Shown in pieces: positions 54,737 through 64,000 of a DNA stretch of 64,000 bases. A program made the translations under genes and the position numbers. The stretch covers positions 186,001 to 250,000 of the forward strand of contig SBLD01000005.1 in assembly GCA_004551485.1 (NCBI GenBank). Reading direction: 5' to 3'. The notes under the pieces are model-generated. The model was not told the DNA's origin. It saw only the letters and a list, made by a program, of their open reading frames with translations, and did no database searches. Position 1 is the stretch's first letter; every line of letters starts with the position of its first letter. The stretch comes from Billgrantia azerbaijanica (GTDB lineage Bacteria > Pseudomonadota > Gammaproteobacteria > Pseudomonadales > Halomonadaceae).

Positions 54737-55357
54737 TCAGAACGGGATTTCATCGTCGAAGTCGTCGAAGCTGCCCGGGTCGGGGGCACCGTAGTTGCCC
54801 TGCTGGGAAGAGTTGCCCTGCTGGGGAGGGTTGCCCTGCTGCTGGGGCGGGTTGTTCGGCGGCTGCCGGTTGGGCTGGGCCGCCGGGCGCGGCGGCTGGC
54901 CGCCACCGTAGCTCCCACCCTGCTGGGGCGCATTGCCATAGCCGCCCTGGGGCTGGCCGCCGTAGCCGCCCTGCTGGGCCTGACCACCACCGAAGCCGCC
55001 ACCCTGGAAGTCGCCGCCACCGCGCGAGTCGAGCATCTGCATGTCGTTGACGACGATCTCGGTGGTGAAGCGGTCCTGGCCGTCCTGCCCCTGCCACTTG
55101 CGGGTCTGCAGGCGGCCCTCGACGTAGATGCGCGAGCCTTTCTTGAGGTATTGCTGGGCGATCTCGGCCAGCTTGTTGAACATCACCACGTTGTGCCACT
55201 CGGTGCGCTCCTGGCGCTGACCGCTCTGGCGGTCCATCCAGGTGTCGGTGGTGGCGAGACGCAGGTTGGCCACGGGGTTGCCGGAGGGCATGAAGCGCAC
55301 ATCCGGGTCCTGCCCCAGGTTGCCGATGAGGATCACTTTGTTGACGCCGCGGGCCAT
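54737..55357 (-). CDS. ssb: Single-stranded DNA-binding protein
   Basis: A 206-residue SSB. The OB fold is at residues 1-112 ([41 protein letters not shown] in pieces, [18 protein letters not shown]). The linker is long, Gly/Gln/Pro rich and repetitive ([31 protein letters not shown]). The conserved protein-interaction tip is DDFDDEIPF. The linker is longer than in E. coli SSB (178 total). yajR lies upstream on the same strand, then divergent uvrA, as in pseudomonads. Confidence 0.96.
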   Translation of the reverse strand: MARGVNKVILIGNLGQDPDVRFMPSGNPVANLRLATTDTWMDRQSGQRQERTEWHNVVMFNKLAEIAQQYLKKGSRIYVEGRLQTRKWQGQDGQDRFTTEIVVNDMQMLDSRGGGDFQGGGFGGGQAQQGGYGGQPQGGYGNAPQQGGSYGGGQPPRPAAQPNRQPPNNPPQQQGNPPQQGNSSQQGNYGAPDPGSFDDFDDEIPF

Positions 55358-55377
55358 GCTGGACTCCCTGTTGTGTG

Positions 55378-55398
55378 AAAAGAGCGCCGACGGCGCTC
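55378..55398 (-). terminator. Terminator downstream of yajR
   Basis: On the minus strand GAGCGCC-GTC-GGCGCTC is followed by TTTTC. It is 68 bases after yajR and 20 before the ssb start. A second hairpin, GCTCGTG/CACGAGC (55410-55425), lies just upstream of it. Confidence 0.6.
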
Positions 55399-55465
55399 GT
55401 TGCTACGGGCTCGTGGTCACGAGCGTACTTCAGCCCACCGCGACCGGCCAGTTTTCGTACGAAAC

Positions 55466-56857
55466 CTAGCCGTCCGAGTGGCGGTGGGTACCGGTCAGGC
55501 GCGCCAGGGCCTGCTTGTCGAGGCGGCGCCGGTCGACCTTGAGGTAGGCCAGGCGCTCCTCGGGGACGACCAGCACGTCCTCGACCCCGGCCACCTCGGC
55601 GAAGCTCGCCATGAGGGTCTCCAGGGCGTCGTCCGAGTGGTCGTCGTCCAGCGCCACCACCTCGCTCGAGAGGTGCGGCGGCGCCGGCAGGCCGAGCATC
55701 AACCCGCCCCAGACGAGCGCCAGCAGCCCCCCACCGACGAACACCGCCGCCAGCCCCCACTGCTGGGCCAGGAACCCGCCCAGCACGCCGCCCAGGAAGG
55801 CCCCCAGGAACTGGCTGGTGGAGTAGATGCCCATGGCCGTGCCCTTGGCGCCGGCCGGCGCCAGCTTGCTGAGCATCGAGGGCAGCGTGGCCTCCAGCAG
55901 GTTGAAGGCGATGAAGAAGAGCAGCAGCCAGGCGAACAGCGCCACACCGCTGCCGCCGGCACCGGCCAGCCCGAACAGGCTCGCGGCGATGGCGGCGATG
56001 GCGGCCAGGCACATGCCCTTCATGCGCTGGCCCTTCTCGGCGATGATCACCAGCGGCACCATGCCGAGGAAGGCCAGGGCCATGACGCCAAGATAGGTCA
56101 GCCCATGCTGCTCGGCGGCGATGCCCGCCTCGACCAGGCGGAACGGCACGGCGACGAAGCTCGCCATCAGCACCAGGTGCAGGGCGAAGATCGACAGGTC
56201 GAGTCGCCACAGGTCGGCACGGGTGACGATCTCGGCCAGCTGCGCGCGGTCGATGCCCACGTCGCGGTGGCGCAGCCGACGCGGGGCAGGCGGTACCAGC
56301 TTCCACAGCACCACCAGGCCCAGGACGGCCAGGCCGGCGGTGAACCAGAACACCGCGGCAAGCCCCAGGGCTGCCGCCAGCCAGGGGCCGAGCACCATGG
56401 CCACGGCGAAGGCGATGCCGATGGAGAGGCCGATGGTGGCCATGGCGGCGGTGCGCACCTGCTCGCGGGTCTGGTCGGCGAGCAGCGCCATGATCGCCGC
56501 CGCCACCGCCCCGCTGCCCTGCAGGCAGCGCCCGGCGATCACCCCGCCGATGCTCTCGGCGCTCGCCGCCACCACGCTGCCGAGCAGGAAGAGCAGCAGC
56601 CCGCCGGCGATCACCGGCTTGCGGCCGATGCGGTCGGAGAGCACGCCGAAGGGGATCTGCAGGGCCGCCTGGGTGAGGCCGTAGATGCCCAGCGCCAGGC
56701 CCACCAGCAGCGGCGTGGCACCGGCCAGCTCGTCGGCGTAGAGCGCCAGCACCGGCAGCACCATGAACAGCCCGAGCATGCGCGTGGCATAGAGGCCGGC
56801 CAGGCCGGTGATGGCACGCCGTTCGGCGGTGAGCAGCAGTCCCGAGACCTTGCGCAT
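55466..56857 (-). CDS. yajR: MFS transporter YajR-like
   Basis: A 463-residue 12-helix major facilitator. The A-like loop motif is [16 protein letters not shown]. The C-terminal 65 residues ([40 protein letters not shown] in sequence) form a ferredoxin-like YAM domain, the feature that defines YajR. The substrate is unknown; a drug-efflux role is only presumed. ATG 56857 is preferred over 56872, where AGGA directly abuts the start. Genes ssb-yajR and divergent uvrA form a conserved neighbourhood. Confidence 0.87.
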   Translation of the reverse strand: MRKVSGLLLTAERRAITGLAGLYATRMLGLFMVLPVLALYADELAGATPLLVGLALGIYGLTQAALQIPFGVLSDRIGRKPVIAGGLLLFLLGSVVAASAESIGGVIAGRCLQGSGAVAAAIMALLADQTREQVRTAAMATIGLSIGIAFAVAMVLGPWLAAALGLAAVFWFTAGLAVLGLVVLWKLVPPAPRRLRHRDVGIDRAQLAEIVTRADLWRLDLSIFALHLVLMASFVAVPFRLVEAGIAAEQHGLTYLGVMALAFLGMVPLVIIAEKGQRMKGMCLAAIAAIAASLFGLAGAGGSGVALFAWLLLFFIAFNLLEATLPSMLSKLAPAGAKGTAMGIYSTSQFLGAFLGGVLGGFLAQQWGLAAVFVGGGLLALVWGGLMLGLPAPPHLSSEVVALDDDHSDDALETLMASFAEVAGVEDVLVVPEERLAYLKVDRRRLDKQALARLTGTHRHSDG

Positions 56858-56959
56858 AGGGGGGTCGCACATTCCTGGGTGGGCGGGCCGAGGCCCGTGG
56901 GTGAACCGCCTATTCTAGCGTTTCTGCCCGGTGCAGGAAACGGCCACCCCCGGCGCACT

Positions 56960-56989
56960 TTGCCGCCCCCCGTCGGGGCACCGTATAAT
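56960..56989 (+). promoter_or_regulatory. Sigma-70 promoter of uvrA
   Basis: A perfect TATAAT (56984-56989) is preceded by TTGCCG (56960-56965) at 18 bases. It is 31 bases before the uvrA ATG. No LexA site (CTG-N10-CAG of the SOS type) is evident between yajR and uvrA. Confidence 0.65.
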
Positions 56990-57019
56990 GGCGGTTTTGC
57001 CGCGCGTCTCGAGGTGGGA

Positions 57020-59881
<2,862 letters not shown>

Positions 59882-59939
59882 ACCGGCCGTCGGCCACCCT
59901 GGCCGCTGCGTCGGCGGCAGGCCGTGGCACAGCGGCCAG

Positions 59940-60019
59940 GATGGCGAATGTAGCGCCAGGGAAGGGGGAGCAGCGCCTCCGCGATGCTCCGGGCCCCGGG
60001 GCCTGCCGACGGAAAAGCC
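59940..60019. repeat. Dispersed repeat copy 2
   Basis: Reads GATGGCGAATGTAGCGCCAG, then GGGAAGGGGG, CAGCGCCTCC and CCTGCCGACGG. It aligns with 18701-18768 over these blocks. At its left end it overlaps an imperfect 15-bp inverted repeat (59894-59908 with 59930-59944), which may be the uvrA terminator. No other gene lies in the 233 bases between uvrA and rplQ. Confidence 0.75.
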
Positions 60020-60044
60020 AGGACAATGCCCAATTGACCAGCGA

Positions 60045-60075
60045 CAAAAAACCGGCCCTTCGCGGGCCGGTTTTT
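60045..60075 (-). terminator. Rho-independent terminator of the alpha operon
   Basis: ACCGGCCC and GGGCCGGT form the stem around a short TTCGC-type loop, flanked by six A and five T, so on the minus strand it ends in a T run. It is 40 bases after rplQ and could also stop uvrA transcripts. Confidence 0.9.
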
Positions 60076-60114
60076 CGTACTGCTATGGCGCTGCCGGGCC
60101 GGGGCCCGCCGAGA

Positions 60115-60507
60115 TCACTCCTCGGCGGCTTCCTCGGCCTCCTCGACGACCGGGCGGTCGACGAGCTCGACGAAGGCCATCGGCGCGTTATCGCCGGTGC
60201 GGTAGCCGCACTTGAGGATGCGGACATAACCGCCGGGACGCTCGGCGTAACGCGGGCCCAGCTCGTTGAAGAGCTTGCCGACCGCCTCCTTGGAGCGGGT
60301 GCGGCTGAAGGCCAGGCGCCGGTTGGCGACGCTGTCCTGCTTGGCCAGGGTGATCAGCGGCTCGATGACACGACGCAGCTCCTTGGCCTTGGGCAGGGTT
60401 GTCTTGATCACTTCGTGCTCGATCAGCGACACGCTCATGTTCTTGAACATGGCCTGGCGATGCGAGCTGGTACGATTCAGGTGACGACCACTCTTACGAT
60501 GACGCAT
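60115..60507 (-). CDS. rplQ: 50S ribosomal protein L17
   Basis: A 130-residue protein beginning [20 protein letters not shown], the invariant L17 start, with [17 protein letters not shown] and the terminal region [20 protein letters not shown]. An acidic tail (EEAEEAAEE) extends it slightly. Last gene of the alpha operon, 39 bases after rpoA, followed by a terminator. Confidence 0.97.
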   Translation of the reverse strand: MRHRKSGRHLNRTSSHRQAMFKNMSVSLIEHEVIKTTLPKAKELRRVIEPLITLAKQDSVANRRLAFSRTRSKEAVGKLFNELGPRYAERPGGYVRILKCGYRTGDNAPMAFVELVDRPVVEEAEEAAEE

Positions 60508-60546
60508 GGTTGTGATTCCTTACCAAACTGGGACTCGAGTCGACGC

Positions 60547-61545
60547 TCAGGCAGAGGTCTTGTCGTCCTTCAGGCTTGCCGGGGGCCAGTTCTCCAGCCG
60601 CATGCCCAGCGACAGACCACGGGCCGCCAACACGTCCTTGATCTCGTTCAACGACTTCTTGCCGAGATTGGGGGTCTTGAGCAGCTCCACCTCGGTACGC
60701 TGGATGAGATCGCCGATGTAGTAGATGTTCTCGGCCTTCAGGCAGTTGGCGCTACGCACGGTCAACTCGAGATCGTCGACGGGGCGCAGCAGGATGGGAT
60801 CGATGTGATCCTCCTCCTCCTCGACCTCCTGCTCCTTGTCGGCTTCCAGGTCGACGAACGCCGCCAACTGCTCTTGCAGGATGGTGGCGCTGCGACGGAT
60901 GGCCTCCTCGGGATCCAGGGTGCCGTCGGTCTCCAGGTCGATGATCAGCTTGTCGAGGTCGGTGCGCTGCTCGACGCGCGCGGCATCCACGGCGTAGGAG
61001 ACGCGCCGTACCGGGCTGAAGGTAGCATCCAGCTGCAGGCGGCCAATGGCGCGCGACTCGTCGTCGGCGTCGACACGGGCGTCGGCCGGCTCATAGCCGC
61101 GGCCGCGAGCGACCTTGAGCTGCATCTTGAGCTCGGCACCCTCGTTGACGTGGGCGATGACGTGATCCGGATTGACGATTTCGACATCATGGTCGAGAAC
61201 GATGTCACCCGCGGTCACCACGGCCGGGCCCTGCTTGTTCAGCGAGAGCATCGCCTCGTCGCGACTGTGCATGCGGATGGCCACGTCCTTGAGATTCAGC
61301 AGGATCTCGATGACGTCTTCCTGAACCCCTTCGATGGCGCTGTACTCATGCTCGACACCGCTGATCTCGACCTCGACCACGGCGCAGCCGGGCATGGACG
61401 AGAGCAGGATACGACGCAGCGCATTCCCCAGGGTGTGGCCAAAGCCGCGCTCGAACGGCTCGAGCACGATCTTCGCGTGGTGAGCGCTGATCTCTTCGAC
61501 CTTGATATCGCGCGGACGGAGAAACTCTGTCACTGAACGCTGCAT
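60547..61545 (-). CDS. rpoA: DNA-directed RNA polymerase alpha subunit
   Basis: A 332-residue subunit. The N-terminal assembly domain (to about 235) has [23 protein letters not shown] flexible linker follows, then the C-terminal domain with [20 protein letters not shown] and [19 protein letters not shown], which binds UP elements and activators. Length is close to E. coli (329). It follows rpsD by 84 bases and precedes rplQ. Confidence 0.98.
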   Translation of the reverse strand: MQRSVTEFLRPRDIKVEEISAHHAKIVLEPFERGFGHTLGNALRRILLSSMPGCAVVEVEISGVEHEYSAIEGVQEDVIEILLNLKDVAIRMHSRDEAMLSLNKQGPAVVTAGDIVLDHDVEIVNPDHVIAHVNEGAELKMQLKVARGRGYEPADARVDADDESRAIGRLQLDATFSPVRRVSYAVDAARVEQRTDLDKLIIDLETDGTLDPEEAIRRSATILQEQLAAFVDLEADKEQEVEEEEDHIDPILLRPVDDLELTVRSANCLKAENIYYIGDLIQRTEVELLKTPNLGKKSLNEIKDVLAARGLSLGMRLENWPPASLKDDKTSA

Positions 61546-61629
61546 AACTACACCTTTAAGGCTGCCAAACGGTTACTCGGTACTCGACGCCGGCCCCGGA
61601 CGGGGCCGGCACGACGCGGTCAGCGACGC

Positions 61630-62250
61630 TTACTTCGAGTACAGCTCGACGATCAGGTTTTCGTTGATGTCGGCAGACAGGTCGCCGCGTTCCGGGATAG
61701 CCTTGAAGGTGCCTTCCATCTTCTTCGCGTCCACCTCGATCCAGGCCACCTCGCCACGGTTGGCGGCGATGGAGAGCGCACTCTGGATGCGCGCCTGGTT
61801 CTTCGCCTTCTCGCGAACGGACACCACGTCACCGGGCTTGACCTGGTAGGAGGCCACGTTGACGGCGCGGCCATTGACGGCGATGGCCTTGTGGCTCACC
61901 AGCTGGCGCGCTTCGGAGCGGGTGGACCCGAAGCCCATGCGGTAGACGACGTTGTCCAGTCGGGATTCGAGCAGTTGCAGCAGCACCTCGCCGGTGGCGC
62001 CGGAGCGGCGAGCCGCTTCCTTGTAGTAGCTGCGGAACTGCTTCTCGAGCACGCCGTACATGCGGCGCACTTTCTGCTTCTCGCGAAGCTGCAAGCCGTA
62101 GTCGGAAAGACGCTGACGGCGCTGGCCGTGCACACCCGGGATCTGCTCGGATTTGCACTTCTTCTCGAAGGGAGTGACACCGCTCTTCAGGAAGAGGTCG
62201 GTGCCTTCACGACGAGACAGTTTGCACTTCGGTCCAATGTAACGAGCCAT
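61630..62250 (-). CDS. rpsD: 30S ribosomal protein S4
   Basis: A 206-residue protein of normal length. The N-terminal [16 protein letters not shown] keeps only Cys in KCK, and the S4 RNA-binding domain has [20 protein letters not shown]. It nucleates 30S assembly and in E. coli represses the alpha operon translationally. It lies 12 bases after rpsK. Confidence 0.98.
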   Translation of the reverse strand: MARYIGPKCKLSRREGTDLFLKSGVTPFEKKCKSEQIPGVHGQRRQRLSDYGLQLREKQKVRRMYGVLEKQFRSYYKEAARRSGATGEVLLQLLESRLDNVVYRMGFGSTRSEARQLVSHKAIAVNGRAVNVASYQVKPGDVVSVREKAKNQARIQSALSIAANRGEVAWIEVDAKKMEGTFKAIPERGDLSADINENLIVELYSK

Positions 62251-62262
62251 GAATCTGTCTCC

Positions 62263-62649
<387 letters not shown>

Positions 62650-62688
62650 GTTGATGTCGTTTCCTGTCGTTACGCCAGAACGTGCGTG

Positions 62689-63045
62689 TTACTTGCGGAT
62701 CGGCTTGCGCGGGCCCTTACGGGTACGCGCATTGGTCTTGGTGCGCTGACCGCGCAGCGGAAGACCGCGACGATGACGCAGACCACGATAGCAACCCAGG
62801 TCCATGAGACGCTTGATGTTCAGCGTCACATCACGACGAAGGTCACCTTCCACGGTGTACTTGCCGACCTCGCTGCGCAGGGTATCCACCTCCTCGGAGG
62901 AGAGATCCTGGATCTTGGTGGTCGGCGCGATGCCGGCAGCGGCACAGATGTCACGTGCGCGCGTACGGCCAATCCCGAAGATATAGGTCAGCGAGATCGC
63001 CGCATGCTTGTTGTCCGGGATATTGACGCCTGCAATACGGGCCAT
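62689..63045 (-). CDS. rpsM: 30S ribosomal protein S13
   Basis: A 118-residue protein starting [20 protein letters not shown], with the conserved [20 protein letters not shown] and a basic C-terminus ([10 protein letters not shown]) that contacts P-site tRNA. First gene of the rpsM-rpsK-rpsD-rpoA-rplQ group. It follows rpmJ by 122 bases, which leaves room for a separate promoter. Confidence 0.98.
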   Translation of the reverse strand: MARIAGVNIPDNKHAAISLTYIFGIGRTRARDICAAAGIAPTTKIQDLSSEEVDTLRSEVGKYTVEGDLRRDVTLNIKRLMDLGCYRGLRHRRGLPLRGQRTKTNARTRKGPRKPIRK

Positions 63046-63167
63046 CAGCTTACTCCGAAATTTGAGCGGCTTGCTCGATTGGTCACTACAAAAGGCGCAA
63101 CAGCATACCCCTTTATCCCAGTGAGGACAAGGGGCATGCCGGCACCGCTTTCAACACGCGCCAGGAA

Positions 63168-63281
63168 TCAACCCTGGCGCTGCTTGTGCCGCGGCTCGCT
63201 GCAGATGACGCGCACGGCGCCATTGCGGCGAATGATCTTGCAGTTACGGCACATCTTCTTGACGGAAGCTCGAACTTTCAT
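63168..63281 (-). CDS. rpmJ: 50S ribosomal protein L36 (long-form end)
   Basis: A 37-residue protein: [20 protein letters not shown], then [17 protein letters not shown]. The zinc ligands Cys11, Cys14, Cys27 and His32 are all present, so this is the zinc-binding (C+) form. It sits between secY and rpsM, the usual position, with GAGA before the ATG at 63281. Confidence 0.97.
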   Translation of the reverse strand: MKVRASVKKMCRNCKIIRRNGAVRVICSEPRHKQRQG

Positions 63282-63331
63282 CGTTCTCTCCAAAATCGGC
63301 TCGCAGTGCGCCCAAACGTGTACGGCACGCT

Positions 63332-64000
63332 TCAGCGCATGATGCCGCCGCTACCGTAGCCTTTCAGGTTGGACTTCTTCATCACCGAGTCGTACTGGTG
63401 CGACATGAGGTGCGACTGAACTTGGGCCATGAAGTCCATGATGACCACCACCACGATCAGCAGCGAGGTACCGCCGAAGAAGAACGGTACGTTCCACGCC
63501 ACGATCAGGAACTGCGGCATCAGGGAGACGGCAGTGATGTACAGGGCACCGAACAGGGTCAGACGGGTCATGACCTTGTCGACGTAGCGAGCGGTCTGCT
63601 CACCAGGGCGGATACCCGGCAGGAAGGCCCCTGACTTCTTGAGGTTGTCAGCGACATCCTTGGGATTGAAGACCAGCGCTGTGTAAAAGAAGCAGAAGAA
63701 TACCACCGCCGCCGCGAAAAGCAAGATGTAGAGCGGCTGGCCCGGCCCCAGTGCCTGGGAGGCCCGCTGCAGCCACTCCATGCCCTCGCCGGCACCGACC
63801 CACTGGCCGATGGAGGCGGGGAAGAGCAGGATGCTGGAGGCGAAGATCGGCGGAATCACGCCCGCCATGTTCACCTTCAGCGGCAGGTAGCTGCTCTGCC
63901 CGGCGTACATCTTGTTGCCCACCTGACGCCGCGGATAGTTCACCGTGATGCGGCGCTGGCCGCGCTCGATGAACACCACAAAGGCCACGGTGGCCACGCC
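63332..64000 (-). CDS. secY: Protein translocase subunit SecY, C-terminal part
   Basis: The C-terminal 222 residues are visible; the gene continues past the right edge. Hydrophobic helices from about TM5/6 to TM10 can be traced. [37 protein letters not shown] and [22 protein letters not shown] are diagnostic cytoplasmic and periplasmic loops. The end [13 protein letters not shown] is typical of gammaproteobacteria. It forms the SecYEG channel in the inner membrane and precedes rpmJ by 50 bases. Confidence 0.97.
   Translation of the reverse strand, partial: GVATVAFVVFIERGQRRITVNYPRRQVGNKMYAGQSSYLPLKVNMAGVIPPIFASSILLFPASIGQWVGAGEGMEWLQRASQALGPGQPLYILLFAAAVVFFCFFYTALVFNPKDVADNLKKSGAFLPGIRPGEQTARYVDKVMTRLTLFGALYITAVSLMPQFLIVAWNVPFFFGGTSLLIVVVVIMDFMAQVQSHLMSHQYDSVMKKSNLKGYGSGGIMR

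Noticed and set aside
55400-57019. A long in-frame extension upstream of uvrA
   Set aside because: It is antisense to yajR, and UvrA has its normal N-terminus and a promoter just before 57020.
56873-57019. SOS (LexA) box for uvrA
   Set aside because: No CTG-N10-CAG-type sequence resembling the consensus was found in the yajR-uvrA gap.

Overview
The window is high-GC gammaproteobacterial chromosomal DNA, most likely from a Halomonas-type (Halomonadaceae) organism. This rests on the gene orders rpsT-murJ-ribF-ileS-lspA-fkpB-ispH-pilE, rplU-rpmA-obgE-proB opposite ispB, ssb-yajR opposite uvrA, and secY-rpmJ-rpsM-rpsK-rpsD-rpoA-rplQ, plus proteins that read as Halomonas/Pseudomonas relatives. 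The genus is inference; no 16S gene is present. No prophage, insertion sequence, CRISPR array or plasmid module was seen. Coding density is high.

Layout. 1-1437: end of an operon for a soluble (group 3b type) NiFe hydrogenase or sulfhydrogenase electron-transfer module. 1647-4906: metR, then the rstB/rstA two-component pair. 5186-8211: a 42-residue orphan protein and a minor type IV pilin operon (pilE, fimT, pilV, pilW, pilX) whose distal end is AT-richer and which has no pilY1. 8403-18426: the conserved ispH-fkpB-lspA-ileS-ribF block, interrupted by a TPM-domain/lemA pair before murJ and rpsT. 18813-23343: proB, obgE, rpmA, rplU, divergent ispB, and a tRNA-Pro(CGG). 23684-27295: cytochrome b561, two PepSY proteins and a PhoPQ-like system.

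27467-33814 is the most interesting region: seven tightly overlapping genes encoding a thermostable-hemolysin/GNAT-like protein, an acyl-AMP ligase, a haem-oxygenase-like diiron oxidase, a short-chain reductase, a secreted TPR protein and a QseBC/PmrAB-like two-component system. A PmrA/QseB-like box lies in front. This looks like a small, self-regulated biosynthetic pathway for an acyl-derived metabolite. It is followed by a TetR regulator with a palindromic operator and a DUF4336 protein.

35358-42017: a Cys-rich periplasmic protein, a PAS-PAS-GGDEF cyclase, a DASS transporter, a ClsC-like phospholipase D lipoprotein, and an Lgt-like/TlpA fusion. 42157-49083: rapA, then a light-response cluster (YfcH-like SDR, CbiX, a LitR/CarH-type MerR regulator without visible B12 ligands, and photolyase phr) with a TGTACA-N12-TGTACA site. 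49112-60019: a PAS-GGDEF-EAL protein, fabA-fabB, plsC, a RmlD-like protein, ssb, yajR and uvrA. 60115-64000: the alpha ribosomal operon into secY.

Two copies of a roughly 70-bp dispersed repeat (18701 and 59940) and one composite REP-like element (9449) lie between genes.
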